The notes below the pieces were generated by a model. That model searched no databases and had not been told where the DNA came from. It saw only the letters and a program-made list of their open reading frames with translations. From positions 1,364,001-1,428,000 of the forward strand of contig NZ_CP044065.1 in assembly GCF_008693385.1 (NCBI RefSeq): a stretch of DNA of 64,000 bases, in the 5' to 3' direction. Every line of letters starts with the position of its first letter. Position 1 is the first letter of the stretch. The DNA is from Cupriavidus pauculus (lineage in GTDB: Bacteria > Pseudomonadota > Gammaproteobacteria > Burkholderiales > Burkholderiaceae). A program made the translations under genes and the position numbers. This document shows positions 17,449 to 26,125 of the stretch, piece after piece.

Positions 17449-17952
17449 TCATCGGGATGACGATTCTTGGGACGCGATCATGAAGGGGAGGGCGGCGCCT
17501 GGATGCTCGACGCGCTCGCCGGGCGGAACCGCCACCGCGGTCATCCGGCACAGCAACCTGCTCAGGCTGACCTGCGCCATGACCTCCAGCACTTCTGCCT
17601 GGCTATAGCCCGCCTCGGACATATGCCGGACGCTTGCCGCAAACGCGGTGGGCTCTCGGTGCCGGATAAGTGCGGACACGAATTGCAGGCATACGGTGGC
17701 TTTTGCGTCGTAGCTATCGCCCTGCTGGTTGGCGGTCATTTCGGCCCCGTTGAGGCCGAGCGTGCGCCCGGACTCGCGCAACGTGTCGATGGTAAAGATA
17801 GATAGCCCTGTCTGAGCCAGATATAGCGCGATTCGCAGCGTTGTCCGTTTGCCCAGCGCGCCATCCTGCGCGAGACCCGACATGAGCGCAATGGTCTTGG
17901 CGCCTGCCTTCGTGTTACTGACGAAAAGTCTGCGACGCTCCTGGGAATCCAT
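17449..17952 (-). CDS. AhpD-like protein lacking the CxxC motif (second paralogue)
   Basis: A 167-residue paralogue of the protein at 9037-9558, sharing RTTLRIALYLAQTGLSIF, GLNGAEMTANQQGDSYDAKA and AGYSQAEVLEVMAQVSL. As in the paralogue, the helix where AhpD peroxidases carry CxxC has none (LAQTGLSIFTIDTL). The ATG at 17952 (MDSQ) matches the paralogue's MDST start; an upstream start at 17997 is possible. It precedes the Old Yellow Enzyme and pirin genes on the same strand. Function unknown. Confidence 0.65.
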   Translation of the reverse strand: MDSQERRRLFVSNTKAGAKTIALMSGLAQDGALGKRTTLRIALYLAQTGLSIFTIDTLRESGRTLGLNGAEMTANQQGDSYDAKATVCLQFVSALIRHREPTAFAASVRHMSEAGYSQAEVLEVMAQVSLSRLLCRMTAVAVPPGERVEHPGAALPFMIASQESSSR

Positions 17953-18085
17953 ACGAGATACCGCCAAAGATCGTTCCACACGGAACCATTCTGGCAAATG
18001 ACGCAGGACTCAGGAACGATTCATCGAGCAAGTCACCATTTCGCTGCACGCAATGCGTGATCGCTTCGGGCGCTGGCTCCGAAAC

Positions 18086-19018
18086 TCACGCCATGACGTC
18101 AGGAATGGAACGATTTCCGGCATGGCGCAGGCACTCGAGCATGTTCGTGACCGCCGAGCGCCGCATGCCGTCTTCCCGCCAGTACATCGATACCGATCCG
18201 AAACCCGAGAGGCGAAGCGGCACGATGCGCAACGCGCCGAGCGCCTCCAGCCGGAGCGCGGTCCGATGCGAGGCCAGGCCGATCATGTCGCTATTGCTCA
18301 GCAGCGTGAGGTTGAGGATGGTGCTATTGCTCTCCACCGTATCGACAGGAAACGCGCATCCCACCTCCGCGAGCGCTGCCTCCATGGCGTGTCGGATCGG
18401 TGTGCCGCGCGGCCATACGACCCAGCGGTAGGCCAGCAAATCGGACCACGACAGATCGCTGCGCGCGGCCAGCGGATGGCGTGGCCGCGCGACGAAGTGC
18501 AGGGGTTCCATGTACAGCGATTCCGCGCGGATGTGCGCTTCCTGCAGTTCCGGCGCGGAGCGGCCGACCACGATGTCCAGTTCGCTACGCGCCAGTTGCT
18601 GCATCAGGCGATCCATGGTCGCCTCGATCACGCGTACCTGCGCGCGGGGCATTCGCTGCAGCAGGCTCAGCACGGCGAGCGGCACGGTATCCGCCGCGGA
18701 TGCCCCCGAGGTGCCGACGACGACGAGGCCGCTGCCGCCTTCGCTCAGCGTTTGCAGGTCGTCGCGCGCGCTGTCGAGCTGGCCCTGGATGCGCCGCGCA
18801 TGCTCGATGAGGGCGATGCCGGCGGGGGTCGGCTGCAGGCCGCGGGCCAGCCGTTCGAACAGCGGTGTTCCGATGTCGTCTTCCAGCTCTCTGAGCCATT
18901 TGGAAAGACCTGGCTGAGTCGTATTGAGCAGCGCGGCGGACTGGCTCATGTTCCCTGTCTCGGACAGCGCCAGCAGCATATGCAGATGCCTGAGGCGCAA
19001 ACGGTGCGTCCAGTCCAT
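18086..19018 (-). CDS. LysR-family regulator divergent from gentisate genes
   Basis: A 310-residue LysR regulator. Its helix-turn-helix includes LALSETGNMSQSAALLNTTQP, and the effector domain follows. The style (GTPLFERLARGLQPTPAG) resembles GbpR/PcaQ-type members. The ATG at 19018 is preferred because AGGTG lies 6 nt upstream; a GTG at 19027 overlaps that site. It diverges from the gentisate dioxygenase gene across 126 bp, so it is the probable regulator of the nagIKL operon. The effector is unknown. Confidence 0.8.
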   Translation of the reverse strand: MDWTHRLRLRHLHMLLALSETGNMSQSAALLNTTQPGLSKWLRELEDDIGTPLFERLARGLQPTPAGIALIEHARRIQGQLDSARDDLQTLSEGGSGLVVVGTSGASAADTVPLAVLSLLQRMPRAQVRVIEATMDRLMQQLARSELDIVVGRSAPELQEAHIRAESLYMEPLHFVARPRHPLAARSDLSWSDLLAYRWVVWPRGTPIRHAMEAALAEVGCAFPVDTVESNSTILNLTLLSNSDMIGLASHRTALRLEALGALRIVPLRLSGFGSVSMYWREDGMRRSAVTNMLECLRHAGNRSIPDVMA

Positions 19019-19076
19019 GATGCTCACCTATATGTTTTTTAGTATCGAACCAAGCGAAAATTCATTTCAAATAGTA

Positions 19077-19113
19077 TAGAGCGGCGCGTATAAAAGCGAG
19101 GTAGAGCGGCGCG
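19077..19113. promoter_or_regulatory. Direct repeats in the LysR-nagI promoter gap
   Basis: TAGAGCGGCGCG occurs at 19077-19088 and 19102-19113, 25 bp apart, in the intergenic region just upstream of nagI. Spacing by more than two helical turns could fit regulator binding, or the copies may result from slippage. AT-rich sequence at 19030-19080 probably holds the core promoters. Confidence 0.35.
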
Positions 19114-19144
19114 ACCGAAGCGCCGCGGAACATTCGGAGACGAC

Positions 19145-20197
19145 ATGTCAGAACATCGAGAGGAAACGCGCGCCACGCGGGCGGATTACTACGCGCGTAT
19201 CGGGCTAAGCAACATGGCTCCGCTCTGGGAGTCGCTGCACGCGCTGGTGCCGCGCGAACCGCATCCGCAAGTCATTCCGGCCATCTGGAAGTACGAAGCG
19301 GTGCGGCCGCTGGTCATGCAGGCGGGTGGCCTGATCAGCGCGGAGGAGGCCGTGCGCCGCGTGCTGGTGCTCGAAAATCCGGGCATCCCCGGCAAGTCGA
19401 GCATCACGTCCACGCTGTACGCGGGATTGCAGTTGATTCTTCCCGGCGAGGTGGCGCCGAGTCACCGCCATACACAATCCGCATTGCGCTTCATCGTCGA
19501 AGGCAAGGGCGCCTGGACCGCCGTCAATGGCGAACGGACCACCATGCATCCCGGCGATTTCATCATTACGCCTTCCTGGACGTGGCACGACCATGGCAAT
19601 CCCTCGCTCGACGACGGGGGCGAGCCAGTGGTCTGGCTGGACGGCCTCGACATTCCGCTCGTGCAGCAATTCGACGCCGGGTTCGCCGAAACCTATCCGG
19701 AAGCCCAGCAGCCGGTGCTGCGTCCCGAAGGGGATAGCCTCGCGCGCTTCGGCCACAACATGGTGCCAGTGCGTCACCGGGTCACGGACCCGACCTCGCC
19801 GCTGTTCAGCTACCCGTATGCGCGGTCGCGCGAGGCACTGGACCGGTTGCTCCGCCACGGCGAACTCGATGCGTGGGATGGCGTGAAGCTGCGCTACGTC
19901 AATCCCGCCACCGGCGGCTGGCCGATGCCGACGATTGCGACCTTTATGCAGCTGCTGCCCGCCGGCTTTCAGGGCAAGACGTATCGCAGTACCGACGCCA
20001 CCGTGTACAGCGTGGTGGAAGGGCGCGGTACGGTGCGTATCGGCGAAGCGCAGTTCCAGTTCGAGCCGCGCGACACGTTTGTCGTGCCATCGTGGGCACC
20101 GGTACAACTCGCCGCGCGCGACGACGCCGTGCTGTTCAGCTTCTCCGATCGTCCGGTGCTGTCCGCACTGAATCTGCTGCGCGAAGCGCGCACCTGA
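19145..20197 (+). CDS. nagI: Gentisate 1,2-dioxygenase
   Basis: A 350-residue bicupin that cleaves gentisate to maleylpyruvate with Fe(II). The N-terminal cupin carries SHRHT (His107, His109) and TWHDHGN (His148, His150), typical of gentisate dioxygenases, as are RALVLENP-like [11 protein letters not shown] and DGLDIPLVQ. The length matches the family. It is the first gene of the lower pathway, followed by hydrolase and isomerase. The ring-opening substrate would be supplied by the NagGH hydroxylase at 1884-3618. Confidence 0.88.
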   Translation: MSEHREETRATRADYYARIGLSNMAPLWESLHALVPREPHPQVIPAIWKYEAVRPLVMQAGGLISAEEAVRRVLVLENPGIPGKSSITSTLYAGLQLILPGEVAPSHRHTQSALRFIVEGKGAWTAVNGERTTMHPGDFIITPSWTWHDHGNPSLDDGGEPVVWLDGLDIPLVQQFDAGFAETYPEAQQPVLRPEGDSLARFGHNMVPVRHRVTDPTSPLFSYPYARSREALDRLLRHGELDAWDGVKLRYVNPATGGWPMPTIATFMQLLPAGFQGKTYRSTDATVYSVVEGRGTVRIGEAQFQFEPRDTFVVPSWAPVQLAARDDAVLFSFSDRPVLSALNLLREART

Positions 20198-20280
20198 TTG
20201 CACCCAAGTTCGCCTGCAGCGGCGCGCGCCTGACGGACGCGCCGGGGCGGCACTCACCCTTCTTATCCGGAAACCTGACC

Positions 20281-20979
20281 ATGAAGTTCGTTTTTACGCC
20301 TCCCGCCACCGTATCCGTGCCCGTCGCCGGTACCGATGAAGCCTTCGCCATTCGCCGCGTCTACTGTGTGGGCCGCAATTACGCCGCCCATGCGCGCGAG
20401 ATGGGTTTCGATCCGGACCGCGAACCGCCGTTCTTCTTCTGCAAGCCGGCGGACGCGGTACTGCCCGTGCTGGACGGCCAGACACTCGAATTGCCGTACC
20501 CGTCGCAGACCGGGAATTACCACTATGAGGCCGAACTGGTGGCCGTGATCGGCAAGTCCGGCTCGGACATTGCCGTCGAAGACGCGCTTGACCATGTCTA
20601 TGGTTATGCCGTGGGCCTCGATATGACGCGGCGGGACCTGCAGATGAAGATGCGCGAAATGGGCCGCCCCTGGGAAATCGGCAAGGCGTTCGACGCGTCG
20701 GCGCCGATCGGTCCGATCCATCGCGCCGCCGATGTCGGACATCCGCAGAAGGCCGCGCTTACGCTGACGGTGAATGGAGAAACCCGCCAGTCGAGCAACG
20801 TGACGCATCTGATCTGGTCGGTACCCGAGACGGTGGCCTACCTGTCGCAGTTCTTCCGCCTCGAACCGGGCGACGTCATCTACACGGGGACGCCCGAAGG
20901 CGTCGGTGCCGTGGTGAAAGGCGACCTCATGGTGACCGCCGTGGAGGGACTTGGCGAACTGAACGTTCGGGTCATCTGA
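20281..20979 (+). CDS. nagK: Fumarylpyruvate hydrolase (FAH family)
   Basis: A 232-residue FAH-family enzyme that splits fumarylpyruvate into fumarate and pyruvate. YCVGRNYAAHAREMG, YHYEAELVAVIGKSG (metal-binding glutamates), GYAVGLDMTRRDLQ and PGDVIYTGTPEGVG are the conserved blocks, and the short single-domain length is that of NagK. It lies between gentisate dioxygenase and the isomerase gene, the usual order in nag/gentisate operons. It is distinct from the longer FAH proteins at 13749 and 27102. Confidence 0.87.
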   Translation: MKFVFTPPATVSVPVAGTDEAFAIRRVYCVGRNYAAHAREMGFDPDREPPFFFCKPADAVLPVLDGQTLELPYPSQTGNYHYEAELVAVIGKSGSDIAVEDALDHVYGYAVGLDMTRRDLQMKMREMGRPWEIGKAFDASAPIGPIHRAADVGHPQKAALTLTVNGETRQSSNVTHLIWSVPETVAYLSQFFRLEPGDVIYTGTPEGVGAVVKGDLMVTAVEGLGELNVRVI

Positions 20980-20995
20980 GGTACGGAGGCCTATT

Positions 20996-21637
20996 GTGCA
21001 GCTCTACAGCTTCTTCAACAGTTCCACGTCGTACCGGGTGCGCATCGTGCTCGGCCTGAAGGGTCTGCCGTACGACTACCTGCCGGTCAATATCCGTGCC
21101 CTGCAGCATCAGGAGTCGGAGTACGTCGATGCCGTCAATCCGTCGGCATGCGTGCCGGCGATCGCGGATGGCGATTTTCGGCTCGGCCAGTCGATGGCGA
21201 TCATCGACTGGCTCGATGCCCGCTATCCCGTACCGCGGATGATTCCCGAAGAGCTCCATCAGCGTAGCCGCGTGCTGGAGCTGGCCAATCTCATCGGCAG
21301 CGATATCCACCCGGTCAACAACCTGCGCGTGCTGCGTTACCTCGAGACTGTGCTCAAGGTTTCGCCCGAGCAGAAGAGCGCCTGGTACCGGCACTGGATC
21401 GACGAGGGCATGCGGGGCGTGGAACGGTTGCTGGAGCGGCATGGCCACGGTGTTTACTGTTTTGGCGACGCGCCCACGCTTGCCGATGTGTGCCTGGTAC
21501 CGCAGATGGCAAACGCCATGCGCATGGGGTGCGACCTGAGCGTGTATCCGCATGCGCTCGGGGTCTACGAACACGCCTCGCTGCACCCGGCGTTCGCCGC
21601 GGCCGTGCCGTCCCAGCAACCGGACTACATCGCCTGA
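20996..21637 (+). CDS. nagL: Maleylpyruvate isomerase (zeta-class GST type)
   Basis: A 213-residue glutathione-S-transferase-fold protein that isomerises maleylpyruvate to fumarylpyruvate, probably with glutathione. The N-terminal thioredoxin-like part has SSTSYRVRIVLGLKGLPYDY, with the SSxxxRVR motif of zeta-class maleylacetoacetate/maleylpyruvate isomerases, followed by GQSMAIIDWLD. Translation starts at GTG, 16 bp after nagK, with ACGGAGG as ribosome-binding site. Gene context favours maleylpyruvate over maleylacetoacetate. Confidence 0.86.
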   Translation: MQLYSFFNSSTSYRVRIVLGLKGLPYDYLPVNIRALQHQESEYVDAVNPSACVPAIADGDFRLGQSMAIIDWLDARYPVPRMIPEELHQRSRVLELANLIGSDIHPVNNLRVLRYLETVLKVSPEQKSAWYRHWIDEGMRGVERLLERHGHGVYCFGDAPTLADVCLVPQMANAMRMGCDLSVYPHALGVYEHASLHPAFAAAVPSQQPDYIA

Positions 21638-21738
21638 ACCGCACGCTGCGGGCAAGACACTGTTTCGCTGCACGCTATACCGGGAATGCCTTCGACTCCC
21701 TAGAGTTGTAGCTCAATGCAACGCCAGGGAGCGGCATC

Positions 21739-22965
21739 TTGGATTCACATGCATCGCCGCACGTATCCGCGGCATCGCGCGAGCGCCTGTTGCGGGTGCT
21801 TGCCGCCACCACGTTCATCATTTTCTTTCAGGGTTACATGGTGGCCCCGATCATTCCCGCGCTGTCCACGCTGTTTCATACCAGCGAGCAGCACGCCGGA
21901 TTGATCGTGCCCGCCTATCTCATCCCCTACGGCGTCGCGACACTCGTGTACGGTCTGCTGGCCGACCGGCTCGGCATTCACCGCATCATGCTGGGGTCGC
22001 TGGCCGCCTTCGTCATTCTCACCGCGCTTACCGCCACCGCGACGTCCATCGATCAGTTGGCATGGTGGCGCGTGGCGACAGGACTGGGCGCAAGCGGAGT
22101 GGTGCCGCTTGGTCTGGCGCTGGTGGGCCGCCTGTTTCCCTACGAGCAACGCGGCCGTCCGCTGGGCTGGATGTTCGGGGCCATGGCGGGTGGCATGGCG
22201 TTCGGTTCGCCGCTCGGCGCACTGCTGGTGCCGTCGATCGGCTGGCGCGGGCTGTTCCTGGTGGTCGCGCTCGGTGGCGCGGCCATGTTCCTGACGCTGC
22301 TTCCCTTTCGCCGCATCATCGCGGCGGCCGCGATGCCCGTTGCCGGCACGCTGGCCGACGTGATGCGCGGCTTCAAGGCCCTGTTTGCCACACCGCGCGG
22401 GCGAACGACGTATGGCTACGTGCTCGTCAACTCGATCTTCCATTCCGGCGTCTTCACCTGGCTGGGTGTTTATTTCACGCACCGATATGGCATGAGCGCG
22501 GGGCAGGTGGGCCTTGCGCTGCTCGGCTATGGCGTGCCGGGGTTCCTGCTCGGCCCCTATATCGGCCGCATGGCGGATCGATGGGGCCGTGCGAGGCTGG
22601 TACCGGTGGGACTGGCGATCAGCGGGATCGCGGCGATCGTGCTGCTGACGGGTTTTCCTGCCGGCTTTGCGCCGCTGGTCGCCATGGGCCTGTCGCTTGG
22701 CTATGACATGACGCAGCCCCTGTTCGGCGGCATCGTGACATCGCTGGGCGGCCAACGGCCGGGGCAGGCCATGGGACTCAACGTATTCATGTTATTCGTC
22801 GGCTTCGGGCTCGGCAGCCTGATATTCGGCGCGCTGCTGCACTACGGGTTCGGACCCGCACTGATGGCCTTCGCCGCCATCGAGCTCGCCGCCGCCGCGC
22901 TCTCCGTCAAGCTCTTCCGCACGGAGCTGCCGCCCGCGGCGGCGGCGCCGAACCCGGGGCGATAA
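21739..22965 (+). CDS. MFS transporter downstream of the gentisate operon
   Basis: A 408-residue MFS protein with about 12 membrane segments. LLADRLGIHRIMLG is the loop 2-3 motif, and GYMVAPIIPALSTLF lies in segment 1. It resembles small drug/metabolite exporters more than AAHS-type aromatic uptake proteins. A TTG at 21739 is the likely start, with AGGGAG 7 nt upstream; the next in-frame ATG would remove segment 1. It follows nagL by about 100 bp. Transport of gentisate or a related acid, or export of an intermediate, cannot be decided. Confidence 0.72.
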   Translation: MDSHASPHVSAASRERLLRVLAATTFIIFFQGYMVAPIIPALSTLFHTSEQHAGLIVPAYLIPYGVATLVYGLLADRLGIHRIMLGSLAAFVILTALTATATSIDQLAWWRVATGLGASGVVPLGLALVGRLFPYEQRGRPLGWMFGAMAGGMAFGSPLGALLVPSIGWRGLFLVVALGGAAMFLTLLPFRRIIAAAAMPVAGTLADVMRGFKALFATPRGRTTYGYVLVNSIFHSGVFTWLGVYFTHRYGMSAGQVGLALLGYGVPGFLLGPYIGRMADRWGRARLVPVGLAISGIAAIVLLTGFPAGFAPLVAMGLSLGYDMTQPLFGGIVTSLGGQRPGQAMGLNVFMLFVGFGLGSLIFGALLHYGFGPALMAFAAIELAAAALSVKLFRTELPPAAAAPNPGR

Positions 22966-22975
22966 CGCCCAGTGC

Positions 22976-24247
22976 CTACGCGCCGTTTGCGTTCCCCGTT
23001 GCGGCCTTCAGGCCTTCGACCGTATAGCCGGCGACTTGCTTGTAGTTCGCGGTAATGCCGCGGAGCTCGGCCTCGTCGATGATGCCCTCGAGCGTGGTAA
23101 ACGGCTTGCCCTGGGTACGCTCGTGCACGACATTGAGAATCTTGTCGGGCGGCGCCTTGCGGTTGGTCAGCACGACATCGGTGGTTGCCTTGACGCGCTC
23201 CTTGTCGTAGGCAAGCAGGGCTTCCGGGCCCACCCCGTATTGCACGAACTTGTTGCGCAGCACATCGGCGTCGAGAATCGACTGACCGGCGCCGTTCGAG
23301 CCGCGCGGCACCATGGGGTGCGCGGCGTCGCCAAGCAGCGTGAGGCGGCCGAACGTCCAGGTCGGCAGCGGGTCCTGATCGACCATCGGGAACTGGAGGA
23401 TGCCAGTCGTCGCTTCCATCATGGCGGTCACGTCGAGCCAGTCGAAGTGCCAGTCCTTGAAGGCGTGGATAAAGTCTTCGAGGCGGCCCGCCTTGTTCCA
23501 GTCACGCTGGGCCGGTTGTGGCGACTCGATTTCCGCGACCCAGTTCACCAGCTGGCGTCCCTGTGCATCCACGTTGTCGCGGATCGGGTAGATCACCATC
23601 TTGCCGACGCCGGGCATCAGCGCGCCGGCGCGTACCATCGTTGCACCCGAGAGAAACGCATCCCAGTGCACGGCCCCTCGCCACATGTTGATACCGGAGT
23701 ACTTCGGTGCGCCTTCATTAGGGTAGAACTGCTTGCGCAATGCAGAGTGCAGGCCTTCGCACGACACCGCGACCGTTGCCTTCACCACATGCGTCTGTTC
23801 GGCTGCGTCAACGAACGTGACGGTGGCTTCGGTGTCGTCGGAAGCCGCGCTGACGCAGCGACGATCGAGAACGACGGCATCCTTGCCGAGACGCTCCTGC
23901 ACGGCCGCAAGCAGTGCCATCTGCAGATCGCCGCGATGGATCGAGAATTGCGGCGTGGCATAGCCGGCCGCGACGCCGGCGGGCTCGCGGAAAATCAGTT
24001 GCCCGTGCACGTTGAAGAACGCGGCTTCCTTCGTGGCGATGCCGATCTTGCCCAATGTGTCGTTCATGCCAAGCTGGCCCAGCACGCGCGTCGCGTGCGG
24101 CAGGATATTGATGCCCACCCCCAGCGGGCGGAGTTCCGGGGCAGCTTCATAGACACGGCAGTCGATGCCGGCGTCATGTAGCGCCAGGGCCAGCGTCAGG
24201 CCGCCGATCCCGCCACCGATGATCATTACTTCGCATTCCTTGGACAT
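22976..24247 (-). CDS. PhzS-like FAD-dependent aromatic monooxygenase
   Basis: A 423-residue flavoprotein hydroxylase of the PHBH/PhzS class. GGGIGG (residues 11-16) binds FAD; RPLGVGINILPHA, IHRGDLQMALLAAV and LLGDAAHPMVPRGSNGAGQ follow, and the RGSNGAGQ form is typical of PhzS-type enzymes. The ATG at 24247 has GAGGAG about 7 nt upstream. It converges on the MFS gene with only 10 bp between. Paired palindromes start 46 bp upstream and match the operator of the FAH/extradiol operon at 13688. It may therefore hydroxylate the aromatic compound which that operon cleaves. This link is inference. Confidence 0.78.
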   Translation of the reverse strand: MSKECEVMIIGGGIGGLTLALALHDAGIDCRVYEAAPELRPLGVGINILPHATRVLGQLGMNDTLGKIGIATKEAAFFNVHGQLIFREPAGVAAGYATPQFSIHRGDLQMALLAAVQERLGKDAVVLDRRCVSAASDDTEATVTFVDAAEQTHVVKATVAVSCEGLHSALRKQFYPNEGAPKYSGINMWRGAVHWDAFLSGATMVRAGALMPGVGKMVIYPIRDNVDAQGRQLVNWVAEIESPQPAQRDWNKAGRLEDFIHAFKDWHFDWLDVTAMMEATTGILQFPMVDQDPLPTWTFGRLTLLGDAAHPMVPRGSNGAGQSILDADVLRNKFVQYGVGPEALLAYDKERVKATTDVVLTNRKAPPDKILNVVHERTQGKPFTTLEGIIDEAELRGITANYKQVAGYTVEGLKAATGNANGA

Positions 24248-24287
24248 CTTCGCTCCTCGCACGACGTTATGGATTCAAGCCTTTAAA

Positions 24288-24336
24288 TTAAGCAGACGTC
24301 TGTCTAAATAGGGTTGATATGACAGACGTCTGCCGA
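24288..24336. promoter_or_regulatory. Paired CAGACGTCTG operators
   Basis: Two copies of the palindrome CAGACGTCTG (24293-24302 and 24323-24332) are centred 30 bp apart, about three helical turns. Both lie between the monooxygenase gene and the divergent marR-like gene, near the monooxygenase side. A degenerate third half-site (ACGTCTGTC) is at 24389-24397. Same core as 13688-13701. Binding by the MarR protein encoded next door is the simplest reading. Confidence 0.7.
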
Positions 24337-24514
24337 ATACTAGGGCGCGTATTCCATGCTGTCAACCGTCATCGCGCACCGTAGCGTAACGTCTGTCGCC
24401 ACGTATCGGGGTGGGGCGGCTCTACGCTAGAATCGCCCCGTCATCCCTCGCGTCACGCCTGGTTTTCCCCGTTTTCGTTACGCAGCTCGTACAGACCCAA
24501 TCGATAAGTGGAAG

Positions 24515-25021
24515 ATGAATAGACCGATCGAGTCACCAACATTGGCCGCGGATCCCCGCCTGGAGACGCTGTACCGGCGACCCGGCTTTCTGATTCGCCG
24601 CGCGCATCAGATCGCGATGGACATGTTCATCGAGGCCTGCGCGCCCGTCGATATGACGCCCAGCCAGTACGGCGTGCTTTACATCCTGCAGCACATCGGG
24701 CCGCTGAGCCAGATCGGCGTGGCGCGCCTGATCGGTCTGGACCGGTCCACGGCGGCGCTCGTCGTCAAGCTGCTGACCGAACGCGGGCACGTCATGAAGG
24801 CGCCGAGCGCGCTCGATGCGCGCAAGGTGGAGATCGCGATCACGCCGGCGGGCTCGCAGGTGCTCAAGCAGGCGGCAAAGCTCGCCAATCGCGAAATGAA
24901 GCAACTGCTGGCGCCGTTCTCGGAGAGCGAAGGGCAGATGTTCCTGTCGCTGCTGGAGAAGTTCGTCGCCCACCATAACGACACCACGCGCGTCAGCATC
25001 GTGGGCCGGTCGGACGCCTGA
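24515..25021 (+). CDS. MarR-family transcriptional regulator
   Basis: A 168-residue MarR protein. The winged helix spans about residues 45-115: TPSQYGVLYILQHIGPLSQIGVARLIGLDRSTAALVVKLL is followed by the wing DARKVEIAITPAG. The N- and C-terminal helices would form the dimer. It diverges from the PhzS-like monooxygenase across 267 bp containing two palindromes, so it probably represses that gene and, by shared operator, the operon at 13749. MarR proteins of this type often respond to phenolic ligands. The targets are inferred. Confidence 0.82.
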   Translation: MNRPIESPTLAADPRLETLYRRPGFLIRRAHQIAMDMFIEACAPVDMTPSQYGVLYILQHIGPLSQIGVARLIGLDRSTAALVVKLLTERGHVMKAPSALDARKVEIAITPAGSQVLKQAAKLANREMKQLLAPFSESEGQMFLSLLEKFVAHHNDTTRVSIVGRSDA

Positions 25022-25031
25022 GCCGGCTGGG

Positions 25032-26087
25032 TCAGAAGCGGTGCACGATGCCGACCTGGAGGCCTCGCACGGTGGCGCCGGGATAGGCGACCGGTACCCC
25101 CGCCGTGGTTGCGCCGTTCATCGCGAACGTGGCCTGCCGCTTGTTGCCGATCCATGCCGCCGCGGCGTAGAGGTTGGTCCGTTTGGAGAATGCATAGTCG
25201 TACATCGCGCCGGCCTGTTGCGCATTGTTCCCTTGTCCCGATTTGTCATGCGCGTACGCGAAGCCCAGCGCGACGTATGCAGCGTTGCCGAGGGGATACT
25301 TGACCGATGCCAGGAACACGTCGCGATTGAGCGGCGTGTGGGTCTGCCAGTTGCCGTTGTAACCGAGGTAGACCGACGCGACGCCAAAGTCGTACGACCC
25401 GCCGACGAATAGCGCCTTGAGCGTGGTGCCCGCGCTCGCACCCGGATAGGTGATGCCGATGGGGTTCTCCACCTTCTGGTAACCCGCCACGGCGCGCACC
25501 GGTCCGCTCGCGTACTCGAGTGTGGCGTGATAACTGCCAATGCCGTCGTTAGTCGCGTCGTTGCCGTCGCGCAGGCCGATCATCAGTTGCGACCGCAGCC
25601 CGCCAAACTCGGGACTCTGATAGGAGATGGCGTTACTCACGCGGGGCACGATCGTCAGAAAGCTGTCCATGCCCGACGCGATGGACGCGCCGTTGAAGGC
25701 GTCCAGCGCACCGGACACCGGGATGTACACCGGCGAATTCTGTCGCCCGAACCTCATCCCTCCCAGATTGGGCGTGGTCAGGCCGATCCATGCCTGCCGC
25801 GAGAAGGCCAGCCCCGATACCGTGCCGGCACCGGTGTTGGTCAGGACCCCCTGTTCCAGCATGAAGCTCACGGTGTACCCGGAGCCGAGCTCCTCGGTAC
25901 CCCGCATGCCCCAGCGCGAACCCAGGTATTGCCCGGGATTCATTCGCACGACGGTATGGCCGCCGTTGTCGACGAACTGCACACTGTTGTCGATCAGGCC
26001 GAACAGCGTCAGGCCCTGCTGGGCCTGTGCGCTCGTTGCGGTTGCCAACAGCAGGCATGCCATGCCTGCCAGGCGTTTTGTCTCCAT
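25032..26087 (-). CDS. Outer-membrane porin
   Basis: A 351-residue Gram-negative porin. A signal peptide of about 23 residues (ending TSAQAQ) precedes GLTLFGLIDNSVQF. SRWGMRGTEELGSGYTVSFMLE and the C-terminal VGIVHRF, ending in Phe, are porin hallmarks. The ATG at 26087 is preferred because AGGAG lies 6 nt upstream, although an in-frame ATG at 26102 exists. It diverges from the tautomerase-led operon across a region with GntR-type palindromes, so the porin may share its control. The porin at 7848 is a paralogue. Confidence 0.85.
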   Translation of the reverse strand: METKRLAGMACLLLATATSAQAQQGLTLFGLIDNSVQFVDNGGHTVVRMNPGQYLGSRWGMRGTEELGSGYTVSFMLEQGVLTNTGAGTVSGLAFSRQAWIGLTTPNLGGMRFGRQNSPVYIPVSGALDAFNGASIASGMDSFLTIVPRVSNAISYQSPEFGGLRSQLMIGLRDGNDATNDGIGSYHATLEYASGPVRAVAGYQKVENPIGITYPGASAGTTLKALFVGGSYDFGVASVYLGYNGNWQTHTPLNRDVFLASVKYPLGNAAYVALGFAYAHDKSGQGNNAQQAGAMYDYAFSKRTNLYAAAAWIGNKRQATFAMNGATTAGVPVAYPGATVRGLQVGIVHRF

Positions 26088-26125
26088 GCTCCACTCCTGC
26101 AACTAGGGTCGGATTGTGTTTTTCT

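Noticed and set aside
24476..24485. CGTTACGCAG before the marR-like gene
   Set aside because: Only two-thirds of the 15-bp palindrome; the right arm is not conserved. Noted but not counted as a copy.
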